From positions 1 through 22,013 of the forward strand of contig JASLDF010000204.1 of the NCBI GenBank assembly GCA_030151635.1: a stretch of DNA of 22,013 bases. Reading direction: 5' to 3'. Of the stretch, positions 1-7,879 are shown piece by piece. Made by a program: the position numbers and the translations under genes. Numbering within the stretch: the first letter of the stretch is position 1; the number at the start of each line of letters is the position of its first letter. Source of the DNA: Bacteroides sp. Lineage in GTDB: Bacteria; Bacteroidota; Bacteroidia; Bacteroidales; Bacteroidaceae. The notes under the pieces are model-generated. The model was not told the origin of the DNA, did no database searches, and saw only the letters and a list, made by a program, of their open reading frames with translations.

Positions 1-1418
1 GAAGTGACTCCTGTTACTTGTCCTTGTTGGTTTTTAGTTTCAGCTACATCAATGGGTACAAGTCGCACTTTATTCCAATCTGGATTTTGTAGTTTCCATT
101 CGTTGAACCATGTTTCCTTATTCCAGCTAGAACCTGCCTCTTCTTTAGCTTTATCTTCAGCTTCTTTAATTTCATTCTTAATACCTATGATTAATCTTTC
201 AAGTTTTGAGAACTTGTATTGCCCATTTTGGTTAATCTTAGTGTAGAAATTATTATTGTAGTCAAAGACCTTGTTCTTTTCAAAGAATTCTTCATAATCG
301 GCATTTTTAAACATACCTATAGTTGAAGGTCTTTTGAACTGAAAAGAAGAATTACCCTTGTCATTATTATATGCCTGAAAAGTCATATTAATATTGATGA
401 TTGTATCGTTCTTTTTATCAGGGTCATTAAGTAAATCTTCAATAGGAAGCGTTACTTCTGTAAATATACCAGAAGGAGCTTTTATATAAGAATGCTGCAT
501 TTCAGCAATCTTTTTGTTAAGCATCTCTGGATCTGAAAGTAATTTATTTGCTTGAACAACTTCTTTGGTTGATGCAAAAGTCATATTAGCAACTCTAATA
601 GAGTCTGTTATTCCATCTTTCTTTAGAATTTTCTTGCCAACACTATCTGTGTAATGAATGTTGAATTTAATATTTAAAATAACATTATCTAGATAGAGAA
701 TAGAACCGGAGCTTTCTATTGTTTTTGCATAAATACCGGCAAATACGTTCTCAGCAAAAGCTTTGTTGTTATAAAAGAACTCTTTATTCGATCTGTTTTT
801 TTTGTAGATAGTAGAACCTATTTCTTTATCTAAAACAAATCGTATAAAAGCTTGTTTTTGCTGAGGGGCATTTGGATTGCTAGGATTAACCTCTGGTTTT
901 AAACTTTGACCAGAATAGCTAGCTTCTGCTAAAATATCTTTGGGATCGTAAAACTCCTCAGGGTTAATATCTGTATAATGATCGGTCTTCAAGAGTTGGT
1001 TTAACTCGTATAACCTAATACTACTAGGAGAAATCGAGTCGCCAAAGAATGAAGTATAGTTGAAGATGATCTCAGTTTCTACAATTGAGTCACCAGCCAT
1101 GATACCTTTGTCTTTACCTTCTATGTTTTCGTTATATAACTTAGGGAATTCAAGACTATCAGTACAATTAAACTGAGTTAAGAAGCTTGCTTCATAGTCT
1201 CCGAAATCTTCATCTAAATACTTACCAACATAAAATTGGTTTGTTTTGGCGAAAATCGGCCCCGATTCAATAGATTTTGAAGAAGAGTGATAAACTTTAC
1301 CACTGATTGTTATATCATCTCCTGGAGGGAACATACCAGCTCCCAAACCTTCAGTATTGTCATCGCAACTATATAAAGAGAGACCAATAAGCATGGCCCA
1401 AAGATATCTTACTTTCAT
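1..1418 (-). CDS. DUF4270 family lipoprotein, 3' end cut by window edge
   Basis: The reading frame is open from the ATG at 1418 to the window edge, about 472 codons with no stop, so the C-terminus lies outside. The N-terminus begins MKVRYLWAMLIG and has a short hydrophobic stretch ending in a lipobox-like LYSC at residues 15-18. Acidic residues (CDDN) follow the Cys; in Bacteroidota such residues after the lipidated Cys are linked to export to the cell surface. The rest is a soluble, beta-rich, Asn/Asp/Lys-rich sequence resembling DUF4270, a Bacteroidota lipoprotein family of unknown role. It lies 33 bp downstream of the GT5-like gene on the same strand, so the two are probably cotranscribed. 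The family name is recalled from sequence resemblance and gene order; the biochemical function is unknown. Most of the protein should be present, judging by the usual family size. Confidence 0.8.
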   Translation of the reverse strand, partial: MKVRYLWAMLIGLSLYSCDDNTEGLGAGMFPPGDDITISGKVYHSSSKSIESGPIFAKTNQFYVGKYLDEDFGDYEASFLTQFNCTDSLEFPKLYNENIEGKDKGIMAGDSIVETEIIFNYTSFFGDSISPSSIRLYELNQLLKTDHYTDINPEEFYDPKDILAEASYSGQSLKPEVNPSNPNAPQQKQAFIRFVLDKEIGSTIYKKNRSNKEFFYNNKAFAENVFAGIYAKTIESSGSILYLDNVILNIKFNIHYTDSVGKKILKKDGITDSIRVANMTFASTKEVVQANKLLSDPEMLNKKIAEMQHSYIKAPSGIFTEVTLPIEDLLNDPDKKNDTIININMTFQAYNNDKGNSSFQFKRPSTIGMFKNADYEEFFEKNKVFDYNNNFYTKINQNGQYKFSKLERLIIGIKNEIKEAEDKAKEEAGSSWNKETWFNEWKLQNPDWNKVRLVPIDVAETKNQQGQVTGVT

Positions 1419-1451
1419 CGTTTAATTATATCTGATTGGATATTCAATTCA

Positions 1452-2279
1452 TTATTTATCAGACGACCAGATTCCATCGTAGAATTCGCTGCATTGAGTC
1501 GAGAACTCTTCTGCATCGGAATTAAAGTCTAGAACAGGCTTACCTGATTGTTTCGCATAGTCAATAACATCTTGATTTACTTTGGCACTATGTTGAATAA
1601 TACCGTCAGAGTTATCAATTGCAAATTTCATCAAAGATACATAATCAACAGGACCATCTCCAAGTGATTTTAAGGTTTCTTCTTCAATACCTCTAAGCAT
1701 TAGTTTTTTCTTAAAGTCAGCATCGAAGTGGTTTTTAAAATCTTCTTCAAAGATAGAAACTACAATCTTAGAGTCTCTAAATGAGGGTTCTTCGTTGAAT
1801 ACTTGTCTGATGTAAAGTGGAGCTAAAGCGCTCATCCAGCCTAAGCAATGAACTACTTCAGGACACCATCTTAGTTTTTTTATAGTTTCTAAAACACCTC
1901 TAGCATAAAAAATAGCTCGGGCATCATTGTCCGTATATTCTTTACCTTCTGTGTCTTTAGTTAAATTTCTTTTTTTGAAAAATTCTTCATTATCAATGAA
2001 GTAAACCTGCATTCTGGCAGGTTGTATTGATGCAACTTTAATGATAAGTTGATGATCAGTGTCATTAATGATTAAATTCATACCTGAAAGGCGAATAACT
2101 TCGTGAAGTTGGTTTCTTCTTTCATTAATTGTGCCCCATTTAGGCATGAATGTTCTAATCTCCTTACCTTTCTCTTGAATAGCTTGAGGTAGTTCTCTAC
2201 CTACTAAAGATATTTCAGTTTCGGGTACGAAGGGAGTAATTTCTTGCGTAATAAATAATATTTTTTCTGCCTTTGTCAT
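1452..2279 (-). CDS. Short GT5-type glycogen/starch synthase-like protein, probably non-catalytic
   Basis: This 275-residue protein resembles only the N-terminal half of GlgA-type (GT5, GT-B fold) ADP-glucose glucosyltransferases. True GlgA proteins are about 470-500 residues, so the C-terminal GT1-like half is missing. Recognisable relics are ITQEITPFVPE at 10-20 (start of the first Rossmann fold), YTDNDARAIFYARG at 115-128, and EVVHCLGWMSALAP at 141-154. The substrate-binding KTGG motif expected after PFV is replaced by PETE, and the usual HDWH is CLGWMS, so synthase activity looks unlikely. Bacteroidota genomes usually annotate this family as glycogen synthase. It is divergent from panC and sits directly upstream of the DUF4270 lipoprotein gene. 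A -7-like TAACTTTG lies 26-33 bp before the start. The role is unknown; it may be a regulatory or binding protein rather than an enzyme. Confidence 0.75.
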   Translation of the reverse strand: MTKAEKILFITQEITPFVPETEISLVGRELPQAIQEKGKEIRTFMPKWGTINERRNQLHEVIRLSGMNLIINDTDHQLIIKVASIQPARMQVYFIDNEEFFKKRNLTKDTEGKEYTDNDARAIFYARGVLETIKKLRWCPEVVHCLGWMSALAPLYIRQVFNEEPSFRDSKIVVSIFEEDFKNHFDADFKKKLMLRGIEEETLKSLGDGPVDYVSLMKFAIDNSDGIIQHSAKVNQDVIDYAKQSGKPVLDFNSDAEEFSTQCSEFYDGIWSSDK

Positions 2280-2304
2280 TTTAACAATGTTCTCAATTCT
2301 AATG

Positions 2305-2312
2305 CAAAGTTA
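2305..2312 (-). promoter_or_regulatory. Candidate -7 box for the GT5-like / DUF4270 operon
   Basis: The minus strand reads TAACTTTG, a full match to the Bacteroidota -7 consensus TAnnTTTG, 26 bp upstream of the GT5-like start codon. I see no good TTTG -33 element 19 bp further upstream, so support is partial. Confidence 0.45.
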
Positions 2313-2353
2313 CGAAAAAAATAGATAGTAATCGGCATAGAAGCTTTTTATAA

Positions 2354-2383
2354 TTGCTTATAATAGGGTGTTTTGCTTATAAT
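2354..2383 (+). repeat. Two direct copies of TTGCTTATAAT in the divergent intergenic region
   Basis: The 11-base word TTGCTTATAAT occurs at 2354-2364 and again at 2373-2383, 19 bp apart start to start. Both lie in the 279-bp region between the GT5-like start and the preferred panC start. The spacing is close to two helical turns, which would suit a protein-binding pair, but AT-rich DNA can give such repeats by chance. The rest of 2313-2558 shows no other clear element; no good plus-strand -7 box for panC was found. Confidence 0.35.
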
Positions 2384-2558
2384 TAAGTTAATAGTTTACA
2401 ATATATTTAGTAGATATGTTTCAGTATCTTCAAGATGTTGTTGTGGCTTCAAAGGCTTGCATCTTAATATTATATCTCGAAATCTTGTTTCGTTATTGCT
2501 AATTATTGGTTTAATTTGTATCCAAAATATCCAGATAGTTGATGTATTTTTAATTGAT

Positions 2559-3404
2559 ATGAAAATAATTAAAACAGTTCAAGACTTATCAAGCATGCTT
2601 GAAGTCTTTAGAAATGAGAATAAAACCATTGGCTTAGTTCCTACGATGGGAGCACTTCATGAAGGTCATAAGTCGTTAGTAACTAAATGTGCCTCAGATT
2701 GTGACGTTGCAGTCGTGAGTGTTTTCGTAAATCCAACTCAATTTAATAATGCTGCTGATTTAGATACGTATCCTCGCACATTTGAAGCAGATATGGAGTT
2801 GTTAGAATTGAGTGGTGCGACTATTGCTTTTTATCCTTCAGTAGAAGAAATGTATCCTATCAAAGATACGCGTACCTTTGATTATTCACCTCTTGATACT
2901 GTGATGGAAGGTGTTTATCGTCCGGGACATTTCAATGGTGTTTGCCAAGTAGTGAGCAAGTTGTTTGCGATGGTAAACCCTAATTTTGCTTATTTTGGTG
3001 AAAAAGATTTTCAACAATTGGCTATTATCAGAAGAATGGCCAAAGATCTATTCCCTAAATTAACGATTGTTGGCTGTCCTATATTACGAGAGACTGATGG
3101 TTTAGCGTTAAGTAGTAGAAATATGCGTTTAACTGCCGAGCAACGTGTTCATGCTTTGACTATTTCTAAAACACTATTTGCTAGTGTGGAGTATTCGAAA
3201 AACAACTCGTTAAAAGATACCCTAATTTTTGTAGAAAAAGAAATTAAGGCTGATTCAGCTTTGGAGTTAGAGTATTTTGAAGTTGTTGATGGAGTAACAT
3301 TACAACCTGTTCATAAGTGGGAAGATAGCAATTATATTGTCGGTTGCATTACAGTTTATTGTGGTGATGTACGATTAATTGATAACATGACCTACCGTAA
3401 ATAA
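2559..3404 (+). CDS. panC: Pantothenate synthetase (pantoate--beta-alanine ligase)
   Basis: PanC joins pantoate and beta-alanine using ATP through a pantoyl-adenylate intermediate, the last step to pantothenate (vitamin B5), in the cytoplasm. The 281 residues match the normal family length. Signature parts in order: PTMGALHEGHKSLV at 28-41 with the HIGH-like HEGH, VVSVFVNPTQF at 52-62, RPGHFNGVCQVVSKLF at 121-136, YFGEKDFQQL at 145-154, and RETDGLALSSRN at 177-188, the KMSKS-like loop. The frame stays open upstream to a TTG at 2373, but those 62 extra codons do not look like PanC and would give an overlong protein, so the ATG at 2559 (MKIIKTVQDL) is chosen. panD follows after 13 bp, so the two are surely one operon. 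Confidence 0.97.
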   Translation: MKIIKTVQDLSSMLEVFRNENKTIGLVPTMGALHEGHKSLVTKCASDCDVAVVSVFVNPTQFNNAADLDTYPRTFEADMELLELSGATIAFYPSVEEMYPIKDTRTFDYSPLDTVMEGVYRPGHFNGVCQVVSKLFAMVNPNFAYFGEKDFQQLAIIRRMAKDLFPKLTIVGCPILRETDGLALSSRNMRLTAEQRVHALTISKTLFASVEYSKNNSLKDTLIFVEKEIKADSALELEYFEVVDGVTLQPVHKWEDSNYIVGCITVYCGDVRLIDNMTYRK

Positions 3405-3417
3405 TAACTTTACAATT

Positions 3418-3765
3418 ATGTTTATAGAAAGACTTAAATCAAAAATCCATTGTGCTGTAGTCACCGATGCTAATTTGAATTACATTGGAAGTATTACAAT
3501 TGACGAGGATTTAATGGATGGTGCTAATCTAATTGAAGGCGAGAAGGTAGCTATTGTTAATAATAACAATGGTGAGCGCTTTGAAACCTATATCATTACT
3601 GGACGTAGAGGTTCAGGCGATATTTGTTTAAATGGTGCAGCAGCTCGTAAAGTACAAGTAGGGGATACGATTATTATTATGTCGTATGGCTTTATGGATT
3701 TTGAAGAAGCAAAAGTATTTAAACCTTCTATTGTTTTCCCAAAACAACCCAACAACCAATTATAA
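3418..3765 (+). CDS. panD: Aspartate 1-decarboxylase (pyruvoyl-dependent)
   Basis: PanD decarboxylates L-aspartate to beta-alanine, supplying the second substrate of PanC encoded just upstream. The proenzyme cleaves itself at Gly24-Ser25, seen here as YIGSITID, turning Ser25 into the pyruvoyl cofactor. Lys9, Arg54 and Tyr58, functional positions in the E. coli enzyme, fall at the same numbers here (SKIHC, NGERFETYI). The GRRGSGDICLNGAAA segment and the VGDTIIIMSYG beta strand are typical. At 115 residues it is slightly shorter than the common 120-126. It ends just before a strong hairpin terminator. Confidence 0.97.
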   Translation: MFIERLKSKIHCAVVTDANLNYIGSITIDEDLMDGANLIEGEKVAIVNNNNGERFETYIITGRRGSGDICLNGAAARKVQVGDTIIIMSYGFMDFEEAKVFKPSIVFPKQPNNQL

Positions 3766-3772
3766 AGCATTT

Positions 3773-3804
3773 AAAAAGGCTGAATCATTTGATTCAGCCT
3801 TTTT
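3773..3804. terminator. Bidirectional intrinsic terminator between panD and the flavoprotein gene
   Basis: A perfect 15-bp inverted repeat has arms at 3773-3787 and 3790-3804 with a 2-base gap. Its core is GGCTGAATCA with A-run and T-run flanks on either side. It lies 7 bp after the panD stop and 23 bp after the stop of the convergent minus-strand gene, so it can serve both. Confidence 0.9.
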
Positions 3805-3827
3805 ACTTTTATGAAGAACAATGTGCT

Positions 3828-6134
3828 TTAAGCTTTAGTGGATAATTGCTTATCCATTGCTTCGGCCGCTTTTTTACCATCACCCATTGCAAGGATAACA
3901 GTAGCACCACCTCTCACAATATCACCACCTGCATAGATAGTTGGTATTGAAGATTGCATATTGTCATTTACTTTAATTGTGTTTTTCCAGCCCAACTCTA
4001 GACCTTTAACTGATGTAGGTACGATTGGATTAGGAGAAACACCAATACTAACTACAGCCATATCAATTGGAACAATATCAATTGCACCTTCAATAGCAAC
4101 AGGACGTCTTCTGCCAGATTCATCAGGCTCGCCCAGTTCCATTTTTTGAAGTACAATTTCCTTCACTCTACCTTTTTCATCCGCTCTATATTCGATTGGA
4201 TTGTGTAAAGTCAAGAACTCGATACCTTCCGCTTTTGCATGGTGCACTTCTTCAAGACGTGCAGGCATCTCTTCTTCCGATCTTCTGTAAACAATCATTG
4301 CTCTTTCAGCTCCCAATCTTTTTGCTGTACGAACCGAGTCCATAGCAGTGTTACCACCACCAATAACAGCAACGTTTTTACCAAATGTAACTGGAGTGTC
4401 TGAATCTGCATCAGCAGCGTGCATCAAGTTGACGCGAGTTAGGTATTCGTTTGAAGACATTACGTTAATGAAGTTTTCACCAGGAATATCCATAAAGCTT
4501 GGAAGACCTGCTCCCGATGCAATGAACACACCTTTGAAACCCTCATTTTCTAAGTCTTCAACAGCTATTGTTTTACCAACAATACAGTCTGTGATAAACT
4601 TAACACCCATTCTTTCTAAACTGTCAATCTCAACATTAACAATGTCTGTTGGAAGTCTAAATTCAGGGATACCATACTTAAGTACACCACCAATTTCGTG
4701 CAATGCTTCGTAAACAGTAACATCATATCCTTTTTTAGCCATATCTCCAGCAAAAGATAAACCAGCAGGTCCAGAACCCACGACAGCCACCTTAATGCCG
4801 TTAGAGTCAGCTACTTCAGGAGTGGAGATGACACCACTTTCACGTTCGTAGTCGGCAGCAAACCTTTCTAAGTAACCAATTGCAACAGCAGGTTTCTTCA
4901 TTTTTAAATGAATACATTTTGCTTCACATTGCTTCTCTTGAGGACAAACACGACCACAAACTGCTGGTAGAGCACTAGTTTCTTTTAGTTTCTTAGCAGC
5001 ACCTGCATAATCTTCAACTTCAATCAGTTTAATAAATCCTGGAATATCAATGCCAACAGGACAACCAGATACACAACCTGGATTGTTACAATCTAAGCAG
5101 CGTTGTGCCTCAATTTGAGCTTGTTCAACAGTTAGACCTTGATTGACTTCATCTAGAAGAGTAGTTATACGGTATGTAGGAGAAAGCTCATTCATTTTGC
5201 AACGTTCTATTGCAGCACGTTCTTTCGCCTTCATTTTGCTTCTAAGCTCCACTCTCCAGGCAGCATCTCTTGAAGAATCATCAGCTGATTTTTCTTTTTT
5301 AGGTTCCGCTTGGCAAGAGTGAAGATTATGTTCTAATTTTTCAGTTTCAATATTTTTGAATGCACCCATTCTTTGAAGCATTTCGTCAAAGTTGACTTTA
5401 TGTCCATCGAATTCAGGGCCATCAACGCAAACAAATTTTGTTTTGCCATCTACTGTCAAACGACAAGCGCCACACATTCCCGTACCATCAACCATAATTG
5501 TATTTAAAGATACGATAGTTGGTAGATTGTACTTCTCTGTTAGTTTGCAAACAAACTTCATCATGATTGCAGGTCCAATCGCAAAACACTTATCAACGTG
5601 TTCTCTGTTGATAACTTCTTCGACACCAACAGTTACAAGTCCTTGTTTACCATACGAACCATCATCGGTCATAACGATAACTTCATCAGAGTATCTGCGG
5701 ATGTCATCTTCAAGGATAATTAAATCTTTAGATCTACCTGCAATTACAGAGATAACACGGTTACCCGCATTTTTTAAGGCTTGTACAATAGGAAGCATTG
5801 GAGCCATACCAACACCACCACCCGCACAAACAACAGTTCCGAAATTTTCGATGTGCGTAGCTTGTCCTAGAGGGCCTACTACGTTGGTGATATAATCGCC
5901 AGCTTCTAAATCGCAAAGTTTAGCAGATGACAGGCCTACTCTTTGAATAACTAAGTCGATTGTCCCCTTTACTGGGTCGGCACCTGCAATGGTAAGAGGC
6001 ATACGTTCGCCTTTTTCACCTACACGTACGATCACAAAGTGACCTGCCTTTCTTGATTTAGCTATTAAAGGAGCTTCAACAACAAAGCGAAATACTTTTT
6101 CAGAAAAATTTTCTTTGCTAATAATTTTATTCAT
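3828..6134 (-). CDS. Fused NfnA/NfnB-like NAD(P)H-ferredoxin oxidoreductase (DHODB-like + GltD-like)
   Basis: This 768-residue protein joins two flavoproteins usually made separately. Residues 1-260 are an FNR-like domain: FAD motif MPLTIAGA at 45-52, NAD-site CAGGGVGMAP at 103-112, then Cys221, Cys224 and Cys236 for a [2Fe-2S] cluster. Residues 310-768 resemble the glutamate synthase small subunit: Cys346/349/354/358 and Cys393/397/403/407 for two [4Fe-4S] clusters, the FAD motif VVGSGPAGLS at 451-460, the NADPH motif VIGGGNTAMD at 590-599, and YAGGDIVRGG at 734-743. The same pair as separate subunits forms NfnAB/NfnSL, which balances NADH, NADPH and ferredoxin by electron bifurcation; the fused form is common in Bacteroidota and often annotated as a DHOD-B/glutamate synthase hybrid. 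There is no gltB nearby, favouring an Nfn-like role over glutamate synthesis, but this is inference. It lies 36 bp after serS on the same strand. Confidence 0.88.
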   Translation of the reverse strand: MNKIISKENFSEKVFRFVVEAPLIAKSRKAGHFVIVRVGEKGERMPLTIAGADPVKGTIDLVIQRVGLSSAKLCDLEAGDYITNVVGPLGQATHIENFGTVVCAGGGVGMAPMLPIVQALKNAGNRVISVIAGRSKDLIILEDDIRRYSDEVIVMTDDGSYGKQGLVTVGVEEVINREHVDKCFAIGPAIMMKFVCKLTEKYNLPTIVSLNTIMVDGTGMCGACRLTVDGKTKFVCVDGPEFDGHKVNFDEMLQRMGAFKNIETEKLEHNLHSCQAEPKKEKSADDSSRDAAWRVELRSKMKAKERAAIERCKMNELSPTYRITTLLDEVNQGLTVEQAQIEAQRCLDCNNPGCVSGCPVGIDIPGFIKLIEVEDYAGAAKKLKETSALPAVCGRVCPQEKQCEAKCIHLKMKKPAVAIGYLERFAADYERESGVISTPEVADSNGIKVAVVGSGPAGLSFAGDMAKKGYDVTVYEALHEIGGVLKYGIPEFRLPTDIVNVEIDSLERMGVKFITDCIVGKTIAVEDLENEGFKGVFIASGAGLPSFMDIPGENFINVMSSNEYLTRVNLMHAADADSDTPVTFGKNVAVIGGGNTAMDSVRTAKRLGAERAMIVYRRSEEEMPARLEEVHHAKAEGIEFLTLHNPIEYRADEKGRVKEIVLQKMELGEPDESGRRRPVAIEGAIDIVPIDMAVVSIGVSPNPIVPTSVKGLELGWKNTIKVNDNMQSSIPTIYAGGDIVRGGATVILAMGDGKKAAEAMDKQLSTKA

Positions 6135-6170
6135 GTGTCGCGTCTTTCTTCGTATCTTGGGTATATAGGA

Positions 6171-7445
6171 TTAGTCAATAATATCAAAACCGCAATAAGG
6201 AACCAATACTTCTGGTATTTTAATACCTTCAGGAGTTTGGTTGTTTTCCAAGATTGCAGCTAAGATTCTAGGTAATGCCAAGGCAGAACCATTCAAAGTG
6301 TGGCAAAGTTCAGTTTTCTTTTCATCATTTCTGAATCTACATTTCAAGCGATTTGCTTGGTAAGATTCGAAGTTTGAGACAGAACTAACTTCCAACCAGC
6401 GTTCTTGTGCAGCAGAGAATACTTCAAAGTCGAAAGTAATTGCCGATGTGAAACTCATATCACCACCACAAAGGCGAAGAATACGATATGGTAAGCCTAG
6501 TTTGTTCACTAAAGACTCAACATGAGCAATCATTTCTGTAAGTGATTCGTAAGAATGTTCAGGAGAATCAACACGAACAATCTCTACTTTGTTAAATTGG
6601 TGAAGACGATTCAAACCACGTACATCTTTACCATATGAGCCAGCTTCTCTACGGAAACATGCAGAGTATGCACAGTTTTTGATAGGGAAATCTTTTTTGT
6701 CCAAGATTACATCTCTATAGATGTTAGTTACTGGAACTTCAGCAGTAGGAATAAGGTAAAGATCATCTTCTTTACAGTAGTACATTTGACCTTCTTTATC
6801 GGGAAGTTGTCCTGTACCAAAACCAGAATCAGCGTTTACAAGGTACGGAGGTTCTACTTCTAGGTAACCTGCATCTCTAGCTTCATCAAGGAAAAAGTTA
6901 ATTAATGCACGTTGAAGTCTAGCGCCTTTACCTTTGTAAACTGGGAAACCAGCACCTGTAATTTTAACACCAAGTTCAAAATCAATGATATCATATTTTT
7001 TAGCAAGGTCCCAGTGCGGTTGTGCGTCAGGAGCAAGTTTTACTTCTTTACCACCCGTACGTTCAACAACATTATCTTCTGGAGTTTTTCCTACTGGAAC
7101 AGACTCGTGAGGCAAGTTAGGAATAAGATATAACTGCTCGTCGATAAAAAGAGATGCTTTATCCATTTTTTCTTGGAATACCGCAGTCTGTTCTTTTAGC
7201 TTAGCAACTTCATCTTTAAGGTTTTCTGCTTCTGCTTTAGCACCCTCTTTCATCAACTGTCCAATCGACTTTGAAAGGGTTTTCAGCTGAGCTAAACCTT
7301 CGTCAAGTTGAGTTTTAGCTTGTTTTCTCTCGTCATTTGCTTCAATGACTTTGTTCAGGATTTCCTTAGCACCTTTAAAGTTTTTCTTTTCCAGGCCTTT
7401 GCTAACTTTTTCTAGATCCTCAGTTATCTGTTGTAGAGTAAGCAT
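6171..7445 (-). CDS. serS: Seryl-tRNA synthetase
   Basis: SerS charges tRNA-Ser, and tRNA-Sec where present, with serine in the cytoplasm. The 424-residue length is normal. Residues 1-105 form the long antiparallel coiled-coil arm that grips the tRNA variable loop, with many Lys/Glu/Ala heptads. The class II catalytic core follows: motif 1 around GARLQRALINFFLDEA (174-189), the TAEVP serine-binding loop (234-238), motif 2 FRREAGSYGKD (264-274) with HQFNKVEI (282-289), and motif 3 NGSALALPRILAAI (385-398). The start MLTLQQITED matches the usual N-terminus. An 18-bp perfect palindrome lies upstream at 7463-7480. The fused oxidoreductase follows after 36 bp and is probably cotranscribed. Confidence 0.98.
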   Translation of the reverse strand: MLTLQQITEDLEKVSKGLEKKNFKGAKEILNKVIEANDERKQAKTQLDEGLAQLKTLSKSIGQLMKEGAKAEAENLKDEVAKLKEQTAVFQEKMDKASLFIDEQLYLIPNLPHESVPVGKTPEDNVVERTGGKEVKLAPDAQPHWDLAKKYDIIDFELGVKITGAGFPVYKGKGARLQRALINFFLDEARDAGYLEVEPPYLVNADSGFGTGQLPDKEGQMYYCKEDDLYLIPTAEVPVTNIYRDVILDKKDFPIKNCAYSACFRREAGSYGKDVRGLNRLHQFNKVEIVRVDSPEHSYESLTEMIAHVESLVNKLGLPYRILRLCGGDMSFTSAITFDFEVFSAAQERWLEVSSVSNFESYQANRLKCRFRNDEKKTELCHTLNGSALALPRILAAILENNQTPEGIKIPEVLVPYCGFDIID

Positions 7446-7462
7446 TGATATATTGTTTTAAT

Positions 7463-7480
7463 GTGAAAATTAATTTTCAC
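7463..7480. promoter_or_regulatory. Perfect 18-bp palindrome upstream of serS
   Basis: GTGAAAATTAATTTTCAC reads the same on both strands and ends 18 bp before the serS start codon. The lack of a loop favours a dimeric protein-binding site over a hairpin, although in RNA it could also fold near the start region. No run of U follows, so it is not a standard terminator. The regulator is unknown. Confidence 0.5.
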
Positions 7481-7516
7481 GTATTTTATTTTTATAAATA
7501 GGAGTCGATAAGTACG

Positions 7517-7551
7517 AAAAAGAGCGAGGAAGCTTAAAACTTCTCGCTCTT
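7517..7551 (-). terminator. Intrinsic terminator of rplU-rpmA
   Basis: On the minus strand, the stem AAGAGCGAG/CTCGCTCTT (7551-7543 with 7528-7520) is followed by a T-run. An inner AAG/CTT pairing extends the stem past one bulged base. It begins 32 bp after the rpmA stop and separates the ribosomal operon from serS. Confidence 0.88.
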
Positions 7552-7582
7552 AATATTTTAATTGAAAGTTTAAGCTCGTTTA

Positions 7583-7852
7583 TTAAGCCTCAACACTTTC
7601 AGCAGGAGATACAGAAACAAATCTTCTGTTAGCTTTTCCTACTTTGAAGTTAACTGTACCGTCAACTAAAGCGAAAAGAGTGTGGTCTTTACCAATACCC
7701 ATGTTTTCACCTGGGTGGAAAGCTGTACCTCTTTGACGAATAATGATGTTACCTGCTTTGCAAGTTTCTCCGCCAAAAATCTTAACGCCTAATCTTTTAC
7801 TTTCTGATTCACGGCCGTTCTTAGAACTACCTACACCTTTTTTATGTGCCAT
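7583..7852 (-). CDS. rpmA: 50S ribosomal protein L27
   Basis: L27 is a small protein of the large subunit whose N-terminal tail reaches the peptidyl transferase centre. The 89 residues have the standard start MAHKKGVGSSKNGRESESKRL, the RQRGTAFHPGENMGIGKDHTLFA core, and the closing VNFKVGKANRRFVSV. There is no N-terminal extension of the kind cleaved by Prp in Firmicutes. It lies 27 bp downstream of rplU in the widespread rplU-rpmA pair, followed by a strong terminator. Confidence 0.98.
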   Translation of the reverse strand: MAHKKGVGSSKNGRESESKRLGVKIFGGETCKAGNIIIRQRGTAFHPGENMGIGKDHTLFALVDGTVNFKVGKANRRFVSVSPAESVEA

Positions 7853-7879
7853 TTTTCTTTAAGTTTTTAAAATTAATGA

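Noticed and set aside
2373..2558. N-terminal extension of PanC by 62 codons from a TTG, including a hydrophobic stretch
   Set aside because: PanC is normally about 280 residues and starts at MKIIKTVQ. The extension has no PanC character and would make a cytoplasmic enzyme look membrane-bound.
5392..5895. 167-codon open frame on the plus strand inside the flavoprotein gene
   Set aside because: It is antisense to well-conserved motifs of the oxidoreductase and has no protein-like features of its own; a shadow frame.
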